Under the pieces are notes generated by a model. It searched no databases. It saw only the letters and a list, made by a program, of their open reading frames with translations, and was not told the DNA's origin. The position numbers and the translations under genes were made by a program. Below, piece by piece: positions 7,362 through 14,758 of a DNA stretch of 64,000 bases (positions are counted from its first letter, which is position 1; each line of letters starts with the position of its first letter). Source of the DNA: an uncultured Alphaproteobacteria bacterium (GTDB lineage Bacteria > Pseudomonadota > Alphaproteobacteria > RF32 > CAG-239); the NCBI GenBank assembly GCA_904501925.1, contig CAJGCO010000001.1:1-64000 (forward strand). The letters run 5' to 3'.

Positions 7362-9635
7362 ATGAGAAAAATCATAAAAAACATATTACCTATATTTATT
7401 TTTTGTGTTGTAGTATTATATAGCACAAGCGCTCATGCTTTTGTTGGTGCTATATTAGGAGCTATTGCTGATGCGGCTTTAGCTGTTGTTGAGTGGACTC
7501 TTAGAGAACTGGGTTTGATTGGTGGTACATGTGATGCCCCTACCCCTAAGGCTGCTGGTTCATGTTTATTTTGCCCATTATTTAAGTTATTGTTTAATGC
7601 AGGAAGTATGATGGCTGCAAACTCTTATGCTGGATTTAAGAGTGGATTAGTTAATGTTTTGATGGTATTTTTGGCAGTATCACTTGCGTTAATTGTATTA
7701 AAAAATATTGCATCTTTTGGATCAAAGGATCCAAGTGGTTTAGTAAATGAAATTGTAAAAAAATCTGCTTTAGTATGTATTATTGCTACAATAATTTCTG
7801 TTGGGTATCAGCATATATTATCTTTAACAGTTGCGCCTATTTTTGATACGGCTTTGCAATTTGTAAATCTATCTGGCGTACCTAATTGTAGTAGTAATAT
7901 TGTTGCAGGCATTAAAGGATTTACAGGGAATCCAACTGTTGGATTTTCTGGCGCTGGAGGTATACCTTTATCTGTTGGTGAAAGTATTGTTTGTTCGGCA
8001 GCAGAAATGGAAAGAAAAATACATATGCTCTTTGAATATGGTGACTGGGCATTTTGTAGAGGTATTAAGACAGATGGGCTATTTATATTTGGACTTATTC
8101 CAAACCCAATTTATTTAATTGATGGTATTATTTTATATGTAGGTGGTTTGTTATTACTTATTGGATATCCTTGGGTTATTGCTGATGCGATATTGCAACT
8201 TGGTATTGCAATGACTTTATTACCATTTGCGGTATGTGGATTTGCATTTAATGGAACAAAACAATATTTATCTACATTATTTAAATGGACATTAAACTCT
8301 ATGTTTGCTCTATTGTTTATGGGTATTCTTATTACATGTATTGTTGGATATATTGAAGATGTATTAAACAATGCTATTCAAAACAGTGGTCCGGATATAT
8401 TTGTAAATCCAATAAGAGGGTTAGCTTTTTATGGTACAAATTTGATGATAATAATATTTGTATTAGTTATTGGGTGGTTGTATATGCCATCTGTTAGAGA
8501 TTTGGCAAATAACTTTGCTAGTGGTTCGAACGCTAGTGCAACTAAAGATCGTATGGAAGCTTATGCACGAGATAATGCTGAAAAGCTTGCAAACAATGGA
8601 GCTAAAAAATTAGGTAAAGCAGCTGTTACTGGGGCTAAAATCACAGCTAGAGATACTAAGATGTTGGCTAGAAAAGGTGCTATGGCTAGTGTAAGTAAGT
8701 TTGGTACTACAACAATAGATGCTGCAACAGGAAATAAAGTTTCATCTGTTAAAATTGCTTTTGTAACATATTCAACCGAAACAAATTCTAAAGGCCAAAA
8801 AATAATGAAAAAGAGAAGGGCTAGCCTTCGTCATCCAGGAAGAATTAAAGAAACAATTTCAGATGGACTTGCTATTATTGAAAATCAATATGAGAATGGT
8901 GTGTTAGTTAAAAGTGAGGTTAAATTTAAGTATGATTCATTAAAAAAAGGACTGATTGATAAAAAAGGTAATATTAATGTAGATGCAGTACAGTCAATAA
9001 TGAATTCTAATTTGGCTCAAACAAATCCTGAATATGCTAAAATGATGATGGCTGAAGTTGCTCTAACAGCATTAGAAGCAAAAGGAATTAAAGTTGGTAA
9101 AAGCTTTAATTCTAGAAATTTTAATTTTGATCCTAATGATCCAACTCAAATATCTTTTGTTCAAGAAGATTTTTCTGGTAAAAAAACGACTGTTGCATTT
9201 AAGTATGATCCTAAAACAGGAAGGTATGCTGTTGGTAGTGAAGTTACAAGAATTTCTAAGACAACAGGTGATGTGGAGCAAGATACATTTTTTGATAATG
9301 GAATGTTATCATTTACTACAAAAGGTTCTAAAGATTCATTTAATATGAATAAAAAAGGAACTTTTCAATATTCTTTCTCTGATAGAGCTCAGGCTGGACA
9401 TAGACATTATACCGATGATGATGATAGCAAACAGATAATTGATAGCCACGGAAATATTGCTAAAGATTTGGATCCTTCAAGAGGTGGAAAAGCTGAAAAT
9501 GATCTATTTATGGGATTTGATGAAGTTATGAGTGTTGTTAATGGTGGAAGAGCAACTAAGGATGATGTGGTTGAGGCTCTTAAACAAGGAAGGATTAGAA
9601 AAACAGGAAAAGTTGCTTCTGATTTATTTGTATAA
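7362..9635 (+). CDS. VirB6/TrbL-family protein, copy 5, with long C-terminal extension
   Basis: The product has 757 residues from the ATG at 7362, which has TAGGAG nine bases upstream; a longer in-frame start at 7314 would overlap copy 4. The signal peptide ends AHA before FVGAIL. Landmarks: CLFCPLFKLLFNAG near 70, LKNIASF near 112, and IADAILQL..TLLPFAVCGF near 285. The membrane part ends near residue 380. About 300 extra residues follow from about 458, polar and strand-rich (VKIAFVTYSTETNSKG, TTVAFKYDPKTGRY). This is roughly twice the length of an ordinary VirB6. Rickettsiales VirB6 paralogs also carry long extensions, but no sequence match is claimed. A strong terminator follows. Confidence 0.83.
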   Translation: MRKIIKNILPIFIFCVVVLYSTSAHAFVGAILGAIADAALAVVEWTLRELGLIGGTCDAPTPKAAGSCLFCPLFKLLFNAGSMMAANSYAGFKSGLVNVLMVFLAVSLALIVLKNIASFGSKDPSGLVNEIVKKSALVCIIATIISVGYQHILSLTVAPIFDTALQFVNLSGVPNCSSNIVAGIKGFTGNPTVGFSGAGGIPLSVGESIVCSAAEMERKIHMLFEYGDWAFCRGIKTDGLFIFGLIPNPIYLIDGIILYVGGLLLLIGYPWVIADAILQLGIAMTLLPFAVCGFAFNGTKQYLSTLFKWTLNSMFALLFMGILITCIVGYIEDVLNNAIQNSGPDIFVNPIRGLAFYGTNLMIIIFVLVIGWLYMPSVRDLANNFASGSNASATKDRMEAYARDNAEKLANNGAKKLGKAAVTGAKITARDTKMLARKGAMASVSKFGTTTIDAATGNKVSSVKIAFVTYSTETNSKGQKIMKKRRASLRHPGRIKETISDGLAIIENQYENGVLVKSEVKFKYDSLKKGLIDKKGNINVDAVQSIMNSNLAQTNPEYAKMMMAEVALTALEAKGIKVGKSFNSRNFNFDPNDPTQISFVQEDFSGKKTTVAFKYDPKTGRYAVGSEVTRISKTTGDVEQDTFFDNGMLSFTTKGSKDSFNMNKKGTFQYSFSDRAQAGHRHYTDDDDSKQIIDSHGNIAKDLDPSRGGKAENDLFMGFDEVMSVVNGGRATKDDVVEALKQGRIRKTGKVASDLFV

Positions 9636-9652
9636 TAATTTATACAATATTT

Positions 9653-9689
9653 AAATAGCACTATTGGATATAGTGCTATTTTTTTTATT
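9653..9689 (+). terminator. Rho-independent terminator of the VirB6 operon
   Basis: A perfect 12-base stem (AAATAGCACTAT at 9653-9664 with ATAGTGCTATTT at 9670-9681), a five-base loop and a T run form a textbook terminator 17 bases after the last VirB6 stop. Confidence 0.9.
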
Positions 9690-9739
9690 AACAAACTAAG
9701 CTTGACAAAAGTTATACAGATTTTAAAAAAAATTTTTTT

Positions 9740-9770
9740 TTTGACTTGCATATTTATAGTCAAATATTAT
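9740..9770 (+). promoter_or_regulatory. Promoter with overlapping dyad upstream of the HTH regulator
   Basis: TTGACT at 9741-9746 and TATTAT at 9765-9770 are spaced 18 bases, a plausible sigma-70 promoter. The -35 is one arm of a 7-base inverted repeat, TTTGACT (9740-9746) and AGTCAAA (9758-9764), centred in the spacer. This is where a repressor would block polymerase. The adjacent HTH protein is the natural candidate, so autoregulation is inferred. A further TTGACA stands at 9702. Confidence 0.5.
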
Positions 9771-9809
9771 TATATTGGTAAATGTTATTATTCATATGGG
9801 GTGTAAATT

Positions 9810-10781
9810 ATGGAAGAAATAGTATTTCCTAATCAGATTAGAATTAATCGTAAAATGCGCGGTGTTTCAATGCAAGATTTAGCTGACAAATTAAGTATTA
9901 GCTTATCTGCTATTTCTAAAATTGAAAAAGGATATCGTCGTCTTAATCAAGAACAACTTTTGTTGGTTGCTGAAATTTTAGATTGTCCTTTGCAAAATTT
10001 ATATGTAAATGAACAAAACTCTCAGCATGAAGTTGTTATGGCTTGGAAGAAAGAGCAAGAACGCAGACAGGAAATAAACAAGAGCAGTGGACTTAAAGTA
10101 TTAGGTGCTGCGCTAAGATATATTAGAAATGAAAAATCTCTTACACTTATTGAAGTTGCTGAAAGCGCTGAGATGACTCTATCTGTTTACCACAGAATTG
10201 AGATGGGACAAAGAGAAGTTTCTGACAAGGAATATAATAACATTGCTCGTGCATTAGGTTTTGAAGTAAATAAATTAAAAGAAGAAATTAAAAACCTTGA
10301 TGAAGAAGGTAAATTAGAAGAAATTATTACACATAATGATACTAAATACAAGGTAAACAATATTGTGAAGATGATACCTGATCAATCATCTTATATTGAT
10401 ATTGAAGCTTTAAGGATACCTGTTTTTGGAATTTCTGGTGATGAAGGTGCAATAGTTATTGATAAATCTTACTCTTCTAAAGAAGCAACAAAACCTGCTA
10501 ATTTATCAGACAAAAGAGATGTATATGGTGTGAGTTTATGTACTCGCAGACTTGGTTCTATTTTATCTAATAGAGCTGTAATGTTTGTGGCTCCATCTGA
10601 AGTTGCTAGCGTGGGTGATATTGCTTTATATTATAAAAATGATAATACTGCTTTTGTTGTTAGTGTTAGAGAAGATGAAGCTGGACAGCTATATGGATTA
10701 ATGTGGAACCCTGAGGAAAGAATCTACTTTAGCAATGATGATTTTAAGAAAATTCATAAGGTAGTTGATATTGCTTTGTAG
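9810..10781 (+). CDS. Regulator with two XRE-type helix-turn-helix domains
   Basis: The product has 323 residues. Residues about 10-65 form a Cro/CI-type HTH (MQDLADKLSISLSAISKIEKG) and about 95-155 a second (LIEVAESAEMTLSVYHRIEMG). The C-terminal third (GDIALYYKNDNTAFVVSV) resembles the beta-rich fold of S24/LexA-type domains, but I see no serine-lysine self-cleavage pair. It sits between the VirB6 operon and the acidic repeat protein, behind a promoter with a dyad. A role in controlling this T4SS block is inferred. A ribosome site GGGGTG precedes the ATG. Confidence 0.8.
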   Translation: MEEIVFPNQIRINRKMRGVSMQDLADKLSISLSAISKIEKGYRRLNQEQLLLVAEILDCPLQNLYVNEQNSQHEVVMAWKKEQERRQEINKSSGLKVLGAALRYIRNEKSLTLIEVAESAEMTLSVYHRIEMGQREVSDKEYNNIARALGFEVNKLKEEIKNLDEEGKLEEIITHNDTKYKVNNIVKMIPDQSSYIDIEALRIPVFGISGDEGAIVIDKSYSSKEATKPANLSDKRDVYGVSLCTRRLGSILSNRAVMFVAPSEVASVGDIALYYKNDNTAFVVSVREDEAGQLYGLMWNPEERIYFSNDDFKKIHKVVDIAL

Positions 10782-10843
10782 TTAGCACATTGGTTTAATA
10801 TTATTGTTTAATTAAGTTAGTTATTTTATGTAGGGGTTGGATC

Positions 10844-13800
10844 GTGGAAAATTTAAATGATGTAGAGTTCGGTAGCGACAAAAGTAACGAAGAAGCACCC
10901 ATTTTAATTGCTCAACGTTATTTGAACATCTTTAGACAGATACACATTTTCAATAAGGATAAAAGAGATCATTTTGATGATGAATTATTAGCTTTACCTA
11001 CAAATGTTTCTGACTTTTTTAAACGTATGCCTGGTGGTAGGCTTTTAGTTGAACACATTGAAGATGTGAAAACTGAAAGAGGAATTTCTTTTGTTAAAAC
11101 AAATAAAGATGAGTTCAGCAATTCTGCAACAGATGCACCTAGCACCCCTACAGCAGTAGCTGGTGGTCCTATTGTTGGCGGAAACCTTGTTATTGATGAA
11201 AGTTTTGCAGAATCTCTTGCAAACTCTATGGCCCTGGCTTTTCAACAAAACCCTATGCAAGCTACTGTTTCTGGTAGTACAGAAGTTACTTCTAGTGGAG
11301 ATTTTAGTAAAACATTTTCTCTTATTGCTGAAGAAATCAAGTCATCTAGAAATTCATTATTAGATGTATTAAAAGAAACAAAAAATATTACTGATACAGT
11401 TATTGCCTCTCAAGTTTCTATTTCAAGAATACTTGAAGGAATTTTATCTGCAAGAAGCAGAGATGACTCTAGTGTTGCTGATTTGAACAATAGAATAATC
11501 GCTTCACAAGCATCTATAACAAAATTACTAGAAAGTATTTATTCGTCTGACTCGCTTAAAGGATTACCTGTTGCTGCCAATATGGATATTGAGCAAAAAC
11601 TTCAGTCTTTTAAAAACGAACTAAAAAATGAAATCTCTAATTCAAGTTTTGATGTTGATATTAATCAAAAACTTCAGTCTTTTAAAGATGAAATAAAGAA
11701 TGAGATTAGCAACTTAAGTTTTGATGTTAATATTGATCAAAAACTACAATCATTAAAAAATGAGATAAAAGACGAGGTTTGTAAATCTAGTTTTGATGTT
11801 GATATTGAGCAAAGATTGCAATCTTTTAGAGATGAGATAAAAGAAGATATAAATAAATCTAATTATGAAGCAAATATTGAACAGAAGCTACAGTTATTCA
11901 AATCTGAAGTAAAAGAGGAAATAAGTAGATCTCTTGAAATCACACAGAGATTATTGCAAGAACATTCAAGAGATATCCAAGCATCTTTATTGAACAAACA
12001 AGCTGATGTAAATAACAACACATCATCAAACACACAAATAAGCAACACGTTGAATGAGGTTGATTTTACTGACAACGACGCAGATAATAATCTGGAAGTT
12101 AATAACGCCGTTGAAGATAATATTTCATCTAATGATGGCAACAAAAAGAAGAAAAAGAAGAAGAAAAAAAATAAAGGAATAAATATTGTTGAGACTGTTG
12201 TAGCTTCTAGTGTTTTACCAACAACTTCTGAAAGCTATGAAATAAATATTGAGAATGTGGAAGAGAATTTTGCAACTGATATTAATGATGATTTATTAAA
12301 CAATGAACTTAGTAATTTAGATACCTCAAGTGAATTACCAACATTTGACGAATCTAATGATAATTTCAGTATTCTTGATGAAGAATTTGACATAAACAAT
12401 AATGAAAAAATAGATGCTATTATAAAAAATGATTCATTTAAGCATGTTGACGATTTTGAAAACATTGATTTAAACATCCCTCCTTTGGATATTGAAGATG
12501 AGAATGATGGCATCTTTACAATTAACAACGATGATACCGCCAAAGAAGACATTTCTTTCGATAGTTTTAATTCTAATAGCGATTTAGATTTAAATATTAA
12601 CAATGATATTTCATTAGATGAAATTGGTAATTTTGATGATTTGTATTTTAACACTTCAGATACATCAAAATTAGACAGTAACGAGTTAGACTTGACATCA
12701 TCTAAAACTGACGACACTGAAGATAATCTATTTAATAGTGACACACCTGATATAACATTAGATAGTTTTGAGAGCTTCAATAATACAAGTTTTGATGAAG
12801 AAAACATTTTCGAAAACAACACATCTAGTGAAACATTAGATAGTTTTGAAAATTTCAATAATACAAGCTTTGATGAGGAAAATATATTTGATAACAACTC
12901 TTCTGATATAACTTTGGATAGTTTTGAAAACATTGAAACTCCAAACTTTGAAGAAGAAAATATATTTGACAACAATTCATCTGATATAACTTTGGATAGC
13001 TTTGAAAACTTTGATACTCCAAGCTTTGAAGAGGAAAATATATTTGACAACAATTCTTCTGATATAACTTTGGATAGCTTTGAAAACATTGAGACCTCAA
13101 GCTTTGAAGAGGAAAATATATTTGAAGACAACTCATCTGAGATAACTTTGGATAGTTTTGAAAACATTGATACTTCAAGCTTTGAAGAGGAAAATATATT
13201 TGATGACAACTCATCTGAGATAACTTTGGATAGTTTTGAAAACATTGAAACACCAAGCTTTGAAGAAGAGAATATATTTGATGACAACTCATCTGAGATA
13301 ACTTTGGATAGTTTTGAAAACATTGAAACACCAAGCTTTGAGGAAGCAGATTTTGCTACACCACAAACGAATGATGCAATGGAAAACTCATTTGATAACA
13401 ACATCCAAGAAATATCTCTAGATAGCTTTAATAATTTTGCGACAGAAGAAAACTCATATACTCCCCCAAGCATGAAAGATGATATATTATCATTTGATAC
13501 ATTTGCTGAAGGTGGATTTGATGAATATAAGTTTGATACTCTAGAAAATAATGATTTGTTAGATGATAGTATTAATGCAGGAGAAACATCTTTGGATGAA
13601 AATAATTTTGATGAAATTAAAGATGTAAATAACATTACTTTTGATAATGAAGATAATAATGATTTCATCGAAAATACAAATAATCAAAATGGTAACAACA
13701 AAGATGATATATCTCTTGATAGCCTTATAGATGAAAATATCGATTTCAATGAAGGAATTGAAACATCAAGTGAAAATAATGATGATTTAGATAATCTAGA

Positions 13801-14206
13801 ATCTCTTGTTGTAGAAAACAACAATTCTGATGATGATAATTCTTACCAAAGTAGATATAGCGCTGAAATGGATAGGATTAGAAAGGCCCTAACATCTGAT
13901 AATATGGATATCTCATCTTTAGACACACCTATTGCTCTTGACGATTATAGCGATGATGAAAATGTTGAAGAAGATGATATGGATGAATGGGAATGGGAGT
14001 ATGTTGAAGAAAACAATAATGAAGGAGATGCAACAAATTCTACCATAAACGAAACATCATCTAGTGAGGATAATGAAGAGTGGGAATATGAGTATGTAGA
14101 TGATAACGGCAACCCTATTGAAAATCCAGATAATGACCAGGATTGGGAATGGGAATACGTTGAAGAAGATGACGAAAATACCAATACTGATAATAACAAT
14201 CAATAA
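10844..14206 (+). CDS. Giant acidic repeat protein in the T4SS block
   Basis: The product has 1120 residues and a GTG start with AGGGG eight bases upstream. There is no signal peptide or membrane segment. Order: a folded-looking N-terminus (1-80, RYLNIFRQIHIFNKDKRDHF), a linker, and helical segments (about 150-245). Then come five 24-residue coiled-coil repeats (247-365), a run of about ten lysines near 433, and a long Asp/Asn/Glu-rich region. The last contains eight 26-residue repeats (637-834). The C-terminus has three tryptophan/tyrosine blocks (EWEWEYVEE, EEWEYEYVDD, DWEWEYVEED). It is likely cytoplasmic and flexible: a scaffold, or a secreted substrate carrying a C-terminal signal. I do not recognise a family. 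Confidence 0.75.
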   Translation: MENLNDVEFGSDKSNEEAPILIAQRYLNIFRQIHIFNKDKRDHFDDELLALPTNVSDFFKRMPGGRLLVEHIEDVKTERGISFVKTNKDEFSNSATDAPSTPTAVAGGPIVGGNLVIDESFAESLANSMALAFQQNPMQATVSGSTEVTSSGDFSKTFSLIAEEIKSSRNSLLDVLKETKNITDTVIASQVSISRILEGILSARSRDDSSVADLNNRIIASQASITKLLESIYSSDSLKGLPVAANMDIEQKLQSFKNELKNEISNSSFDVDINQKLQSFKDEIKNEISNLSFDVNIDQKLQSLKNEIKDEVCKSSFDVDIEQRLQSFRDEIKEDINKSNYEANIEQKLQLFKSEVKEEISRSLEITQRLLQEHSRDIQASLLNKQADVNNNTSSNTQISNTLNEVDFTDNDADNNLEVNNAVEDNISSNDGNKKKKKKKKKNKGINIVETVVASSVLPTTSESYEINIENVEENFATDINDDLLNNELSNLDTSSELPTFDESNDNFSILDEEFDINNNEKIDAIIKNDSFKHVDDFENIDLNIPPLDIEDENDGIFTINNDDTAKEDISFDSFNSNSDLDLNINNDISLDEIGNFDDLYFNTSDTSKLDSNELDLTSSKTDDTEDNLFNSDTPDITLDSFESFNNTSFDEENIFENNTSSETLDSFENFNNTSFDEENIFDNNSSDITLDSFENIETPNFEEENIFDNNSSDITLDSFENFDTPSFEEENIFDNNSSDITLDSFENIETSSFEEENIFEDNSSEITLDSFENIDTSSFEEENIFDDNSSEITLDSFENIETPSFEEENIFDDNSSEITLDSFENIETPSFEEADFATPQTNDAMENSFDNNIQEISLDSFNNFATEENSYTPPSMKDDILSFDTFAEGGFDEYKFDTLENNDLLDDSINAGETSLDENNFDEIKDVNNITFDNEDNNDFIENTNNQNGNNKDDISLDSLIDENIDFNEGIETSSENNDDLDNLESLVVENNNSDDDNSYQSRYSAEMDRIRKALTSDNMDISSLDTPIALDDYSDDENVEEDDMDEWEWEYVEENNNEGDATNSTINETSSSEDNEEWEYEYVDDNGNPIENPDNDQDWEWEYVEEDDENTNTDNNNQ
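11582..11938 (+). repeat. Five 72-bp coding repeats (24-residue coiled coil)
   Basis: Within the acidic repeat protein, units of the form DIxQKLQSFKxEIKxEIxxSxFD recur every 24 residues from residue 247 to 365. The last unit is 23 long. Hydrophobic spacing suggests short amphipathic helices separated by a SFDVD turn. Copies differ at many positions, so this array is old compared with the 78-bp array downstream. Confidence 0.85.
12752..13345 (+). repeat. Eight 78-bp coding repeats (26-residue acidic unit)
   Basis: The unit is close to ITLDSFENIETPSFEEEN followed by IFDDNSSE. Seven complete copies and one partial copy run at exactly 78-base spacing from 12752, with the eighth starting at 13298. 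The last copies are almost identical in DNA, while the first two use NNTSFDEEN. This points to recent expansion at the 3' end. Copy number is likely to vary between strains. Confidence 0.92.
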
Positions 14207-14260
14207 AATATTTACAAAAGCTTTTATTTATTTTATTTTTAGTATGGTTGGAGATTATTA

Positions 14261-14758
14261 ATGAGTGATACAGATAATATACAAGTAACAAGAGAGTCTT
14301 TATGGTACATTGATAACTATGTGCTAATAAGGGATTATTATGACAGAACAGTTTCTAGAATTGCTGCACGTTGTATTAGGAAAGGAAATATTGCAATTGA
14401 AGATTATCCTTTCTATTCTTACATCATTGATGTTCTTGATGAGCTCTGCGAAACTGGTGATTATATTATTCAAAGAAAAGAACTGCATCCTTATGTAGAG
14501 AAAAAAATTAAGGGTGGTGTTCAGGCTTTGGCTGACAATCTTAAGCTATATAAGAAAGAATTAGAAAGCAATCAATCTGTAGAAATGAAAGCTAAAAAAG
14601 ATGCAGATTTGAGTGTTGCAAAAGATATTTTTAGTAATTTCCAAGATAAAGCAAGCGATCCATTGAAAGGATCTGGCGCTAGTGTTGATGATGTTGTTGC
14701 GAAATTAGTTGCTCAACAAAACGAACGAAACAATAGGGGCAATGAGGAAAATGAATAG
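14261..14758 (+). CDS. Small helical cytoplasmic protein of the T4SS block
   Basis: The product has 165 residues with no signal or membrane segment. It is predicted largely helical: an N-terminal domain rich in Tyr/Asp (about 10-75, ESLWYIDNYVLIRDYYDR), a lysine-rich middle helix, and a polar tail ending NNRGNEENE. GGAG precedes the start. Its end overlaps the secretin-like gene by eight bases, so the two are translationally coupled. That hints at a cytoplasmic partner or chaperone for the envelope components, but no family is recognised. Confidence 0.65.
   Translation: MSDTDNIQVTRESLWYIDNYVLIRDYYDRTVSRIAARCIRKGNIAIEDYPFYSYIIDVLDELCETGDYIIQRKELHPYVEKKIKGGVQALADNLKLYKKELESNQSVEMKAKKDADLSVAKDIFSNFQDKASDPLKGSGASVDDVVAKLVAQQNERNNRGNEENE

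Noticed and set aside
12855..13334. A second minus-strand frame with regular Q-C-F-Q-N-Y-P repeats
   Set aside because: Also a direct consequence of the 78-base array; another reading of the same repeats.
12752..13345. Regular repeats that could suggest a CRISPR array
   Set aside because: The repeats are contiguous, in frame and 78 bases long with no spacers. They are coding tandem repeats.
12235..13668. A 477-codon open frame on the minus strand across the acidic repeat gene
   Set aside because: It is a serine/leucine-rich shadow produced by the 78-base repeats; stops are excluded in all units at once. No start context or independent evidence.
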